Assembly: GCA_047495785.1 (NCBI GenBank)
Contig: JBLDXI010000025.1
Coordinates: 1,612,001 to 1,676,000 of the forward strand
Reading direction: 5' to 3'
Source: Lepidodermella squamata
Lineage: Eukaryota; Gastrotricha
DNA length: 64,000 bases
Under the pieces are notes generated by a model that made no database searches, was not told the DNA's origin, and saw only the letters and a list, made by a program, of their open reading frames with translations. Positions within the stretch are counted from its first letter, which is position 1; each line of letters starts with the position of its first letter. Position numbers and translations under genes: made by a program. Of this stretch, positions 23,491 through 35,100 are shown piece by piece.

Positions 23491-24225
23491 TCAATTTCTT
23501 CTGGCACAAACATCATGAAGTTGGCTGACTTCTTCAGGGCTCAACGCGCTTTGGTAAATCATTAGGCATGCAATGGCGTCTGGTGGCATCATGTATACGT
23601 TCTGCCACTGCCAATCGCTGATTCCAATTTGCAGCTTCGCGTCATTATCTTCCTTGAAGTTTGCGTTGTGAACCGATCCAACCTCATCGCCATACTGGTT
23701 GTATACAGTAAGAAATGGTTTATTGTAGGTGATGGCAACAAAGCTCCATTCGTTTCGCTCTAGAGCTGGAAAGCTGCCGATGAGGACACCCTGGCGGCCA
23801 GCATTACTGCCCCAAATTTCCAACTGGTTCGGCGAATTGTAGCTCAAAGCAATTCGCGTTTCATACACTCGCTTACCCACAAATGAAAGAATAGCTCCCT
23901 GTCTAGTGAGCTGGCTGTTGAAAAAGAAGGAAATAGTGAAGGCTGGCGGGAATTCGAATGTCCAAAAGTCTGTTATGTAGCTTTCGTAGCGGACTGTATA
24001 GGACGTGTTCACTTTTCCGAATGGACCAGCCATGTCTGTGGCCAATTTAGCCCCATTGGACCAGCTGCCCTGCAAACCTCTGGCGACGTCATTGACACGG
24101 CTCTGACCGTCGAAAGGCCAAAAGCCCATCAAATTTTCACTTTGTGGCCAGTCGTTTGCATTAACCGAGCAAAATATTGCTCCAATGAGAAGTAAACGAC
24201 GCCCAGCAAAACTCATGTTACTCAA
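23491..24225 (-). CDS. Secreted LamG / concanavalin-like domain protein
   Basis: Single-exon protein of 244 residues. The leader (SFAGRRLLLIGAIFCSVNA) is a signal peptide; a second in-frame ATG four codons in (MSFAGRR) is an equally good start. The mature part is one beta-sandwich of laminin-G/pentraxin type: GFWPFDGQSRVNDVARG at its start, FTISFFFNSQ, NEWSFVAITYNK and the closing LMIYQSALSPEEVSQLHD, the signature ending of LamG-like folds. No transmembrane or catalytic motif. Likely an extracellular carbohydrate- or matrix-binding protein; ligand unknown. Its 3' end converges with receptor 5, about 120 bp away. Confidence 0.8.
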   Translation of the reverse strand: MSNMSFAGRRLLLIGAIFCSVNANDWPQSENLMGFWPFDGQSRVNDVARGLQGSWSNGAKLATDMAGPFGKVNTSYTVRYESYITDFWTFEFPPAFTISFFFNSQLTRQGAILSFVGKRVYETRIALSYNSPNQLEIWGSNAGRQGVLIGSFPALERNEWSFVAITYNKPFLTVYNQYGDEVGSVHNANFKEDNDAKLQIGISDWQWQNVYMMPPDAIACLMIYQSALSPEEVSQLHDVCARRN

Positions 24226-24843
24226 TTAGGAAGAATGGCAGCTCATGTAACTCAGCTGTTCGCAGCATTACATATTTTAAAGTTTCTGATAAGGAACAAG
24301 GCAAGTGCTACAACGCATGGGAAGAATACACACCTGTTAAATCAGGAAGGCCAATTATCGAACGAAAGCTGTCGATAAGTATTGCGGTGACTCAAATTAA
24401 ACTTATCGCTCCACTTCTCTCTTAGAATTCTGATTCTTAAAAGCGCAAGTCTTCTATTCTCTTTTCTTCAATCTTCGCTAGTCTCGTATTCTCACTTTAT
24501 TTGCGGATAAACTAGCAATAAAGTCTATTGTGAGGAAAATGTTCTCAGTGAGTTGTTGGGGTCATAGGGTTGAAGCTAATTTGAGATCGCCAGATTGCCC
24601 TTTGGCATCCGCAAAAGCAATAAAAAATGCAGAAAGCTAGATAAAAGCTCTTAAGCGGAAACGGCACACCGTTTTTTGCGTCATTTCAATGAAGATAAAA
24701 AGGACACACCCCGTCGCAACTAAATGATTAGCCAGAATTCAACCCGTAAAACCATCAGATTTCTGCATTACTTTACCTGAACCTGCAAATTGCTCTGTAA
24801 CACTCATTTTGTCCCCACTCATAATTGTTAATAAGGCGAAATA
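24226..24843. other. Divergent promoter region (LamG protein / astacin)
   Basis: About 620 bp between divergently transcribed genes. No ORF or repeat of note; it must hold both promoters. Confidence 0.45.
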
Positions 24844-27206
24844 ATGAAGACGGTGGTAATTTCCTTGGTTCTGGTTTTGGCGTTAGCTCACACATATGGC
24901 TTGGTATGTAGAATAAGTTTTTATTTCGTGGAGCTTCAACTCATTTGCCGTTAAAATTACTGTTTACGCAGCCTTTGCAAGAGCGCCGTGATGGCCGTGA
25001 TCCTGAAGTGATGAAAATTTTGGAGCAAATAAATGCGATAATTCGAGCGAAGCACAACCTGACCAATCGCAACGTTCGTCTGCATTTTAGCGGAGCTTAA
25101 TCGATTTCTCGCTTTTCTTATTTTCTGATCTAGCGTGCGACAGCGGTTGACGAGCAGTCAGCCACACTAGCTGATGATCTTTACGATGACATTCGCTACA
25201 CTCGAGAGGGCGCTCTGGCATTGCTGAGCGAAGTCAAAAGATCTTACGGCATTCCTGATAATAGCTCCACGTATAAATTTCTTACCTCCTAGAATACCAT
25301 CGTCTAAGTTTTTGTTATGTAATCAAGGTCATACGGAATTTATCCTTACAACCCTAAGTGGACCCTTCCGATCAAGTATTACTTCAGCAGCGACCACTGT
25401 TCGTTTGTAAATGCTGACACATAGTAATTTTATGCCAAACATTTCCAGCGAGCACGGAGAAAGACACTATCCGAGCCGGTCTTAAGTGGTGGTCCGATCA
25501 AAGTTGCATATCCTTCACCGAGTTGTCGAGCTCCCCCGGTAGCACTCAGCACTTGAAAATCATCCGAGGCAGTGGGTAAATTAGAAAGACCGAAAAATGA
25601 ATTTCTGATACATCTTTCTTTCGGGCTTATAGATGCTACTCATACCTTGGTGTCCAATACCCCAATGGGCAGGACCTATCACTCGGAAATGGTTGCACAT
25701 CCAGGGTATTGCCCATTTCCCGAAAAATTAGACAGCACCGTGCTAATGGTCATACTTATAATTTATAGCCCGGTACTGCAGCTCACGAAATCGGACATGC
25801 TCTAGGATTGTGAGTGCTATCCATTATTGTATTTATTTTACGTAATTATACCTTAACCTACAGAAATCACGAGCATCAGCGACCTGATAGAGATACTTAG
25901 TAAGATTTGCCCCATAAAAATTAATGCAGGAAATATATCTCAAAATGTCTAGTTTGGAAATTGTAATGGAGAATGTTCAAGCGTGAGTTAGCTCTGCTTG
26001 TAAGAGTCAAATTTTTAGTTAATTAACGATGCAAACCAAATTTAGGGGCAAAGAGAACAACTTTGTCCTCAAGAAACCGAGCCAAGATGTCGACTATGGC
26101 GACACCCATTACGATGTTACATCCATCATGCACTATGACAGCCTGGGATTCAGCGTTGACCACTCGGGAAAGAAGCGAACCATGATTCCGCGAGCACCAA
26201 ATCAAATTACGGCAATCGGACAGACAACTCGACTGTCCTTTTTCGACTTGAAGCGCATCAACTATTACTACGACTGCATAACTTCCATGTGCTCTGGCGT
26301 CAAGTTAGCACAGCCTTGTCAAAATGGAGGCTATCAAGATCCTAAGAACTGCAATCAATGCCGCTGTCCACCAGGCCTCAGCGGAACTTTTTGCGAGGTC
26401 GTCGCTCCACCCGTCAACTTCGGATCTTCTGCCTGCGGTGGCACTATTGTAATTCCAAGCTGCTCAATGCAAACACTTCAGGTATAAAAATATTGGCACT
26501 CAACAATTATTCGCATAAGAAGCCATAATTACAGCTTCCAACGTATCCAAAATCTTTCCCAAGCGATGCGGCTTGTACATGGAAAGTTACGGTGAGCTTC
26601 ATTCTTGGGCTATAGATGAAATGTAAGAGTTTTGTCACAGACCTCAAGTTGCGGTTTGGTATTTGCGTTCGAGAAAACGCCCGATATGTCTTGCAACAGT
26701 GCGGATACTTGCTACGAATATCTTGAAGTTCGGACGAACAGCTCTCTAATGACGATGCCTGGTAAAATGTAAGAAACTCGTTGCTTCGGTTATTGCGAAT
26801 TATTAGCTCTCTGCTAAAGTTTCTGCAAGTGCGATCAAAGCAAGGTGCGTATCAACGTTGACGGCAACGAAGCCTACGTGCACTTCCAAAGCTCAAACAC
26901 TAAGAACGGAGCTAAGGGTGGCACCGGGTTCCAGCTGGTAGCCTATGCCACATGTGGCGCAACTCTCGCGTCGGATCTCACGAGCAGTATGATTAGCCAA
27001 GCGGCAAATTAAAAATACTCATTTGTTTTTTACTCCAGCATGTAAGGTGTCTTCATCGGGTTATGAATCGAGCTCCTCTTACCCACGATGCCGTAAGTGC
27101 TTGGAATCTGTCTCATCTTCAATTATTTTGCAATGTTTACTCAGAAACCTCCAATGCACCACAGGGCCCAACCGGCGCTTGCCCAAGCAAGCCGGCCGGA
27201 CAGTAA
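24844..27206 (+). CDS. Astacin-family zinc metalloprotease with EGF and CUB domains
   Basis: Secreted protease, about ten exons. Signal peptide MKTVVISLVLVLALAHTYG, a prodomain, then the astacin catalytic domain. Joining exons by GT..AG gives AHEIGHALGLNHEHQRPDRD, which contains the full HExxHxxGxxH zinc site and the family continuation, split by an intron after the second zinc histidine. The next joins give YLEIVMENVQAGKENNF and the Met-turn SIMHYDSLGFS. An EGF-like module (CQNGGYQDPKNCNQCRCPPGLSGTFC) and a CUB domain follow (CGGTIVIPSC..WKVT; FQLVAYATCG). The order astacin-EGF-CUB matches tolloid-like and nematode NAS proteases of cuticle and matrix processing. I end it at 27206 after a Ser/Pro/Gly-rich tail made by two small exons; stopping at 27012 without splicing is the alternative. 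Confidence 0.87.
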
Positions 27207-27312
27207 TAACTCTACCATTATCGTCGCCATTTTTTCGTAACGTTTCGAACCTAATGGATAGCTTGCTTATTTGAAAATTGGTGGGAATACACCTTATTCC
27301 ATCTGCTGAATG

Positions 27313-27318
27313 AATAAA
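27313..27318 (+). terminator. Polyadenylation signal of the astacin gene
   Basis: AATAAA (tgaataaaaa) about 105 bp after the proposed stop, which favours the longer gene model. Confidence 0.5.
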
Positions 27319-28163
27319 AAGTGTACGTAAGGTCTAATTGGATTTTAATTGGATTTTATTGGCGATAATCATGGAAACCGTTTGTTTCGCAAACTGCCGC
27401 GAAGTTGCTACGCCATTGAAACCTAACTGCTGGAATTATGGTGGCTCGCATCTTCAAGGGAAGGTTAAGAACCCGATCAATTCTTAATATTTAATATTTA
27501 AGTAAAATTAACCAGCCAATTTAAAGCTAACCTAAACCCGGCGAGAAGGTGATTCACAAGACCCCAAAAGGCTATCTGCTAGAGCCCTGCATTCTTCAAT
27601 TTTTATACCGACCAGCAATCTCTGGTTCCTGTGAAATATCGGGATCTATCGTCTTCTGTAAGGCAATTGTGTATTTTTATTGGTCTCACATTAGAAGATC
27701 ATGCATAGAAGTAAATAATATTATTACAACATCAGGCAGTATACAATTTAACCGATCGCAATTTAGTTTGTACAGTGGGCACATAAAAAGCGCCCGACCA
27801 GTCATAAATTTTCGAGTCACAAACGACTGCACGTGTTGATGTCTCAGTAGCAAAGGAAAAAATTATTCTGCATAATAATAATAAAGCACCAATATAAATT
27901 AATTAGCATCGAGTGAAGAAAAAATCACGCAGTAGAAGAAAATTATTGCTGAATAATTTTCCGCAATTTAGACAGCTCTTTGAAGCGCTGTTAAGCAAGA
28001 AGGCATCATATATATCAATAAAACCCACGAATTGTTTCGTTGAAGCAAACTTTTATCAGCTAAGAGTTCCAAAACTACAAATTACACTGATAACATTATA
28101 GCACAAGCGTTTTCATTTTCGAGTTCGTTCTGGGATTAAATTGAGTGTTTATTTGTTCTCGAT
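27319..28163. other. Intergenic region between convergent astacin and WDR1 genes
   Basis: About 850 bp, AT-rich, with a short repeat (ttggattttaattggatttta) at 27338-27358. Small ORFs up to 96 codons show no motif. No RNA gene seen. Confidence 0.45.
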
Positions 28164-30895
28164 TCAGTTGGTTTTCGGGGCCCAAATTCGAAGGCAAGCG
28201 TCCTGGCCGATAGAGACGAGCGAATCGGCCTGGTACCACGCCACGCCGGTGATGGGTGCCAACGGGTGGGCGCCTCGCACCTGCCCGGGTGATTGCAGGC
28301 GAGCATTTGGCGGCTCGACGCCGTAAATTGTGATCGAAGTATCGACTGAACCAGCGGCGATCTGAGTTGAACAAAAAATATTCAGAATTGGAAAAAACCG
28401 ACATCAGCTTAGAACATCGACTTTTGAATTGGAGGCGAACTATTCTTGAAAAATTTATTTTTCACAATTTCAAGATTTTGAAATTCAAATAAAACTATTT
28501 TCCGATAGTCGAGTGAATAGCTATACCTAATTTCAATTTTTCAAAAGTCAAAATTGGTCAAAATAATTTAAGGATTTTCATTTTTCCAGTTATTCCAATT
28601 AAAATTTGGTTTAGAAATTATTACGTCTCAATTTTATTAAATTTCAAATTAATGAAATAAATTGATTACTCCTATTACTTTAGCCCAAAATAAATGAACC
28701 GAAATTTTGAGTTTGAGAGATTTTTCAAATTAATGATAATTACCGAGCTGGAATCTGGCGACCATGCGATCGAAGTCACTGAAGCGTTGCTGTGACACCA
28801 CTCGTCGCGAATTTCCGGCGCATAGCCCGATGCAACGTTGTAAATGCGAACTCGCCGCTGGTTATCCGACGCCGCCAGGTACTTGCCATCCGGCGAATAC
28901 GCCAGAGCAGTAATAACGCCCTGGTGCGTCACATCGGCCGCTTCAAGGGTGCGCTCGGTCAGCCGGACCTGATTCGCGGCTGGTTCTTCGATTGCGAACA
29001 CGCGAATTCGTTTATCGCTCAGGCCAACGGCGAGCTCACTGCCTGATGGCAGGATTGCGACGGCTCGGAAATTTCCATTAAAAGGCTGAGCGTCCAAAAC
29101 TGTCAATTTCGAACCACCTCGAGCGATGGTAAGCTAGAAAAAATCAAGAAATAAATTACGAATTCACTGATGAAATCAAATTTACGTGATTTAGTCCAGC
29201 AATCGCGACAAAATTCTTGCCAGCAGCGATAGAAATCGGCTGCGAGTCCAGTTTCAGCGATTCGTTGCTGAATGAAACTGATTTCGACTCGGTGTCAAAA
29301 TCCACATATCGCAACGTATCGTCAGTCGCAATTGAAGCGATTCTCACGACTTTCGCATCTCCCGGTAGCACAGCAAGTGATTGAACTTGAACGCCACTTG
29401 CATGTCCGTTCGAGATATCACTCGCAACCCAGCATTCAGCAGTCGCACCGTCCCAGATACGTATAAAAAGAAAAATCGGTAAAAAATATCAAGAAAACTT
29501 TAAAAAAACATATATATTCTGCCGTCAGAACTGCCTGTAGCGAAGAAGACTTTGCTCTTATCAGCAGGGTGGAAAAAGGTAGCCAGAGCCGTGATTGGTT
29601 TGTTATGGCCGCGGAAAGTAGTCTTGACCTTGAGAGTTTTGTTCGCTTCGTCGAAATCCAAGTGATAAATATAGCCGGCCAAGCTAACAACAGCAAGAGT
29701 TGTTGTTTGCCATAACGTTCCAACAAGCATGTCATCGGTGGTTTTGCCAACAATGTATTCAGCAATAAATGCACCAGTAGTAGCGTCGAAAACCTTGGCT
29801 GATTTGTCGCCAGAAGCCGTTAAAAAGTACTTGCTATTAGGGCTGAACGATAGCTGAAATGAGGAAATAAGCTAGTATTTTTCAATCAATTCGAGCGGAA
29901 AATTTACAGCATAAATGCCTCCTGTGTGTGCTGGCTTGCCACTTTCAAGGAGTGCTTCGCCCTTAGAGTCTCCGCTAACAGCGTCGTATAAATAAACGTG
30001 ACCGTCTTGAGTCGCAGCAGCAAGAACAGCTCCATTAGGCGAAAATCGAACACAGTTCACAAAGTTTTTCGCATCTTTCAACATTTTCTTTAGCTTGAAC
30101 GGAGGACCTATAAGAGAACATTGCACAAACTATCAAACGATTCAAGTGGGCTTACCTTCATACAGGTTAGCACTACGATCTTCGCTTCCTGTAGCCAGGC
30201 GGAAAGGTCTATCCAGACGAAAATCGACGGAGTTGACGGCTTTATCGTGACCCATGAGTTCGCCGACCGAAGTTCCACTGTCGTACATAAAAACGTGGCA
30301 GAACTTTTCGCGACCCTCTCCTCCAACAGCGATTCGTCCAGAATCGCCAGACCAGGCGATGTCACGGATGCAGCCGCTCAACGGTTGCAGATCAGCCTTC
30401 AACGGATGTTCGGCTTGAGTTGTGTCCCATACGCGAACCTTTCCGGCAGCGTCTAAAATTAGAGCAATCGTTAAGGATATCGTAGCAGCTAGCCAAATGA
30501 AAATCACCTCCAGAAGCAATGTAAAATCGACTCGGCGAATATTTAGCCACGAAAACTTCTTTAGCATGCTCGGTATAGGTGTCGCATTTAGCAGCATTCT
30601 GAAAAACGTTGATAATAATTTTATTAGCCTCGAATTGATAAGACCACCATACCTCAACATCACGAATAAAAACTGAATTGCCGTTGGTATAGAGAAAAGT
30701 CTTTCCCTGTGGGTCAGGGCCTAGGACGATTCCAGCACCACCTGCAAGAAGCAAGAAACATAAATCTAAGTGACAAATTCCCAGAATTAATCACTTACGC
30801 TTAGTTCGAGGAAGAGAAGCAAATGTGGCCTCTGAAAGTTGGAAAAAAATTAATTGTACGTGAGCAGCGTTGGTTTACTTACTCAAAGTTGCCAT
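28164..30895 (-). CDS. WDR1: Actin-interacting protein 1 (WD-repeat protein 1)
   Basis: Cytoplasmic beta-propeller protein that works with cofilin to disassemble actin filaments. About nine exons separated mostly by short introns; start at 30895 ([16 protein letters not shown], first intron after 13 bases of coding), stop at 28164 after RIWAPKTN. Conserved AIP1 blocks: [112 protein letters not shown], and near the end [19 protein letters not shown]. This gives two seven-bladed propellers of WD repeats, as in nematode UNC-78 and fly Flare. One intron (about 28340-28740) is longer and AT-rich. No missing domain noticed. Confidence 0.94.
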
Positions 30896-31440
30896 AGTAT
30901 ATCGCGCAAGTAAAAATAAACGTCTACAGCTTAACAAAATTAAAAGGTCATTTCAATATAATTCTTGGCGAATTCGTCCATCTGTGTCCGAAACAAAAAT
31001 AGGGTCCAGTGAGAGACTGGAGTCTCACTAGCTGTCATCTTCTACTTCAAGCTACTTATACTAGACAACTGGAAGCTGGCTCAGCGCTGATTTGAAGGCT
31101 CTAGACATCAATGTGTAGTGAATCATCAAAACTATACCAAAAATGGATACACGGATACTGTCAATAGAAAAGCACAACACAAACCACGAAGGGACTCGGG
31201 ACATAAAAGGCAAAAGGAACCGGAACCGGCTTTCGCAATGAATCATAATTTTCTCAATATTTTAGTCTTGTCATGTATTTATTTTTATTTATCGCCGGAT
31301 GTCCAGTTCTTGAGCTCAAGCATTTTTCTCCCCAAATTTGGATAAAATTGTGGGTTTCGTCAATTTAGCCGCAGTCGATCATTTTGAAAAAAAACGCGGT
31401 TTTTTGGCCTGGGCTTTCTCGAAACGAAACGTGTGTGTTC
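30896..31440. other. Upstream region of WDR1
   Basis: Promoter side of WDR1. No coding exon recognised; short ORFs on both strands lack motifs. Confidence 0.4.
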
Positions 31441-31900
31441 AGCTGATCTCTGATGCCGTTGGTGCTGACCCATCTATGAGCTTATGGCACACCCGGGGGG
31501 CGTTGTCCGGTTGGACCCCACCCCGCCCACATTGGGGGCCCCAGGGAGCTAGGTAGTTGCCACGAGATGGAGGTAGGCGGTACACTCCACTGTGTCCTGT
31601 GAACTCGGTCAGATGTCCGAAACCCACCTGCTCTGATCAAAGAACGTTCACTGGTTATTTTGTTATCACTAATTCAATTACTTAGTTTCTTCACCATGAT
31701 TATATATGATGCCTCACGTGTTGATATTAGTGCATCTGGCCCCGAGAGCGGCCTCGGCCGGAAGGTGTGCGGTCTATTGTATTGTTGGCCGGTATAAATA
31801 AATCTATAAGTTGCGGCTGTTCGATCTTCGATCTCTCTTTTACTTCAACTCTTTCGCTCATTACCGTACTCTAGGCACCAGGCAGTTGGGATTAACAGTC
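31441..31900. other. GC-rich block plus TATA-containing segment of unknown nature
   Basis: Bases 31485-31560 are strikingly GC-rich (runs of G and C) against a roughly 40% background. After this, 31661-31897 begins TGTTA and ends TAACA and includes TATAAATA at 31793-31800 and AATAAA at 31797. That layout is LTR-like, but no flanking target duplication or primer-binding site is convincing. The alternative is the CSTF3 promoter and first untranslated exon. Confidence 0.3.
31793..31800 (+). promoter_or_regulatory. TATA box candidate
   Basis: TATAAATA about 340 bp upstream of the CSTF3 start codon. It could serve CSTF3 or a degenerate LTR. Confidence 0.35.
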
Positions 31901-32138
31901 GTTATAGAGACAGCCGCATGGTGAAAATCGAAAATCATGCAATTTTGGCTCAATGTGCAATTTGCCTCTAGTCAAAAGTCGGGGCTTTGTGAGCACCTAT
32001 GACTTGAGTTTTTTTTCCATTCAAGTACGATAACTAAAGAAATCAAAATGTCCATCTTAGCAGCTGCCTAACTGTGCTAAACTGCCCATTATCTACCTTA
32101 ATGTAGACTTTTACGATTTTCTTCCTGCTGAATTTCTA

Positions 32139-35100
32139 ATGGAGGCTAGCCGCCCCGCGGAAGAGAAGGAGTTTCTGTTTGTAAGTTTGAAAGATGAACT
32201 GGCAAACATTATTGTAATCAAATTCCATTTGTTAGGCGTTCCAATTTTCGGGAGATAAAGCTAGAAAGGCTCAACAAAGGCTCCGGAAGAACATTTTTGA
32301 CGTTGAAGCATGGAATAATTGCTTAGAGGAAGTCCAGGTAGATTTTCATGGATTTCTATTACTTGGCCTACATTTGCCTTTTAATTACAGTATCGCCCAA
32401 TTCAAGAAGTCCGTCCTGTTTACGAAACACTTGTCGCAAATTTCCCGACGTGTGGTCGATATTGGAAGGTTTACATCGAACATGAGGTTGGTTCACTAGT
32501 ATCCGTTATTATTTCTTATTCATCATCATGTTTCATTGTATTTGTTAGATGCGCCAAAAGAATTACGAGAGCACTGAGAAACTATTCCAGCGCTGCTTGA
32601 CCAAGGTTCTTCACATTGATTTGTGGAAAACGTACCTAGGCTACATCAAAGAAACTAAATGCACTTTACCGTCGTTTCGCGAAAAGATGGTTCAAGCGTA
32701 TGAATTTGCTGTCGACAAAGTTGGACTCGATACTCAGTCATTCCAAATTTGGAACGAGTATATCAAGTTTCTTGGCGACGTGTAAGATATTTACCTGTAT
32801 GCACTGATATTTCTGCAATTTTTACTTCACAGCCCCGCCACTGGATCTTTTGCCGAAAGTCAGCGTATTATTGCTCTTCGGAAGATCTACCAACGAGCTG
32901 TTGCAATTCCTATGGTGAATGTTGAACAGTTATGGCGAGATTATACAACCTTCGAAACTGCTACAAACGCCACACTTGCCAAGAAAATTATTGATGACAA
33001 AAGCCGAGAATACATGAACGCTCGCCGTGTTGCAAAAGAACATGAAGTCGCGACAAAGGGCATCAATCGAAATCAACCAGCTGTGCCATTTATTTCCCTC
33101 ACATTCGCCGGAGCTTCATCTTCAGCCGAACAGCTTCGTCAATTACGGCTATGGAAGCGGTATATCAATTGGGAGAAGGCCAATCCACTTCAAACCGAGG
33201 ACCAGCTTGCCCTAGCTCGGCGTGTTATGTACGCCTATGAGCAGTGCTTACTCTGCCTTGGTTATTACCCCCACGTTTGGCTGGAGGCTGTTGCTTACCT
33301 GCAAGAATCTTCGCGCGCGTTAAATGATAAAGGCGAAACTGCGATGAGTCAGCTTTTCGCTGACGAAGCTTCGAATTTGTACGAGAGGGCAATTACTCAG
33401 TTGATGCATGATAACATGCTGGTTCATTTCGCTTACGCTGATTTTGAGGTAAGGAAATTCGCTGGAAAATTCCATTGGGTTTAAATTGAAATTTTATAGG
33501 AGTCTCGCAACAACATTGCCAAAGTTCATCAGATCTACAAAAAACTGCTGGTCGAGACCAATATCGACCCTACCCTGACGTATGTTCAGTACATGAGATT
33601 TGCCCGTCGTGCTGAGGGCATCAAAGCCGCTCGTCAGGTGTTCAAGCAAGCTCGTGAAGATGGCCGCTCAAATTACCACGTCTTCATCGCAGCCGCTAAT
33701 ATGGAGTACTTCTGCACAAAAGATTCAGCAGTCGCGTTCAAAATCTTTGAATTAGGCCTGAAGCGATACGGAAATAACCCGGATTTTGTCATTGCCTACG
33801 TCGATTACATGTCTCATTTGAATGAGGATAACAATACGCGAGTTTTATTTGAGCGAATTTTATCATCCGGGCAACTTCCGTCTGATAAAAGTCTCGAGGT
33901 TTGGAACGCGTTTCTGTCGTTCGAGTCGGAAGTCGGCGATTTAGCCAGCATTTTGAAGGTGGAAAAACGGCGGTTACAAGCCACCTTAAAGCCCGGGTCT
34001 GAGACCTGGGAAGATACCGCCCTGATGATTGATCGGTATAAATATGCGGATCTATACCCGGTGACTCAGAGTCAAATGGAAGCTATCGGTTACACAGATT
34101 TCAGCCGCCGATCTGTCCAGCAGAGGAATTCTAGTGAAAAACCGGAAGCGGCCCCAGCTGCTGGTTCAGCCCCGTCCAGATCGACTACAGCTGCCCCGTC
34201 GACGTTAGGCGCGGTAGCTTCAGGGATTGTTTCAGCATCAGCTTATCGATTTTCTATGCCTGATACTAGTCAAATGTTCCCATTTAAGCCCAAGGCCCTA
34301 GCGCCGTCCGGGTCGCACCCGGTGCCGGGCGGGGTTTTCCCGTTGCCCCCGGCCGCAGCTCGTCTCATGCAAATGCTACCGCCGCCGACTTACTTTCAAG
34401 GGCCGTTTGTTGACGTTGAGAAGTTTTGCGAGATTTTCAAGAAGTGCGAACTGCCGGATGAAAGCGAGGTGGTGCAGGGTAATGTCGGCTGGCCGCAGGG
34501 TCGCCTCGACCCGGGCACCAAAGCAACGGTCGACGCAATGCTTCACAGTAAGTTTTACCTATATTATAAATTGGCGACAATCAGCATGAATTGCTTTTAA
34601 CGTCTAAATTTTGAGAAATTAGAAACCGCGGATATTTGTTTCGGGTATTTGAATGACAAGATGAAGAGAGAAGTAAATCATTCCAATCTCGGATTTTCAA
34701 ATAATTTAACCTTTCCAATGGAAGAAAGCTATTGTTTTGAACGTAGACGAGACCAGCGAACGCATCTGTTAGGTTTTTGTCAATTTCCCAGTAGTCTCGC
34801 TCGAAACGGGCGGAATCTCCAGGTTCTAGGCCGATTTCGACCACATCCAGCTGTTTACTCATTTTTCACATGTTCTTCCCATTTTGTCATCACTTCATCA
34901 CACCATCCTGTTTCGACTGAGTTAGCTGAAAGAAGTTGAGCACAAAGCAGAGAGCCTATTTTCGAAAGTCTAGGGTTGGTGTTAGTTGGAAAGGTTGACA
35001 AAATGGCTCAGTGAAACCTTGATTGTCCGTCTTACACGGTTCCACGAAAAACCTGCCGAGAAGTCAATTTTCGCTCGGCTGTGTTCAGAGGTTGCATCTT

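Noticed and set aside
25740-25900. Apparent frameshift in the astacin zinc site (HEIGHALGL then stop)
   Set aside because: A GT..AG intron after GGA-TT restores LNHEHQRPDRD, so the catalytic site is intact.
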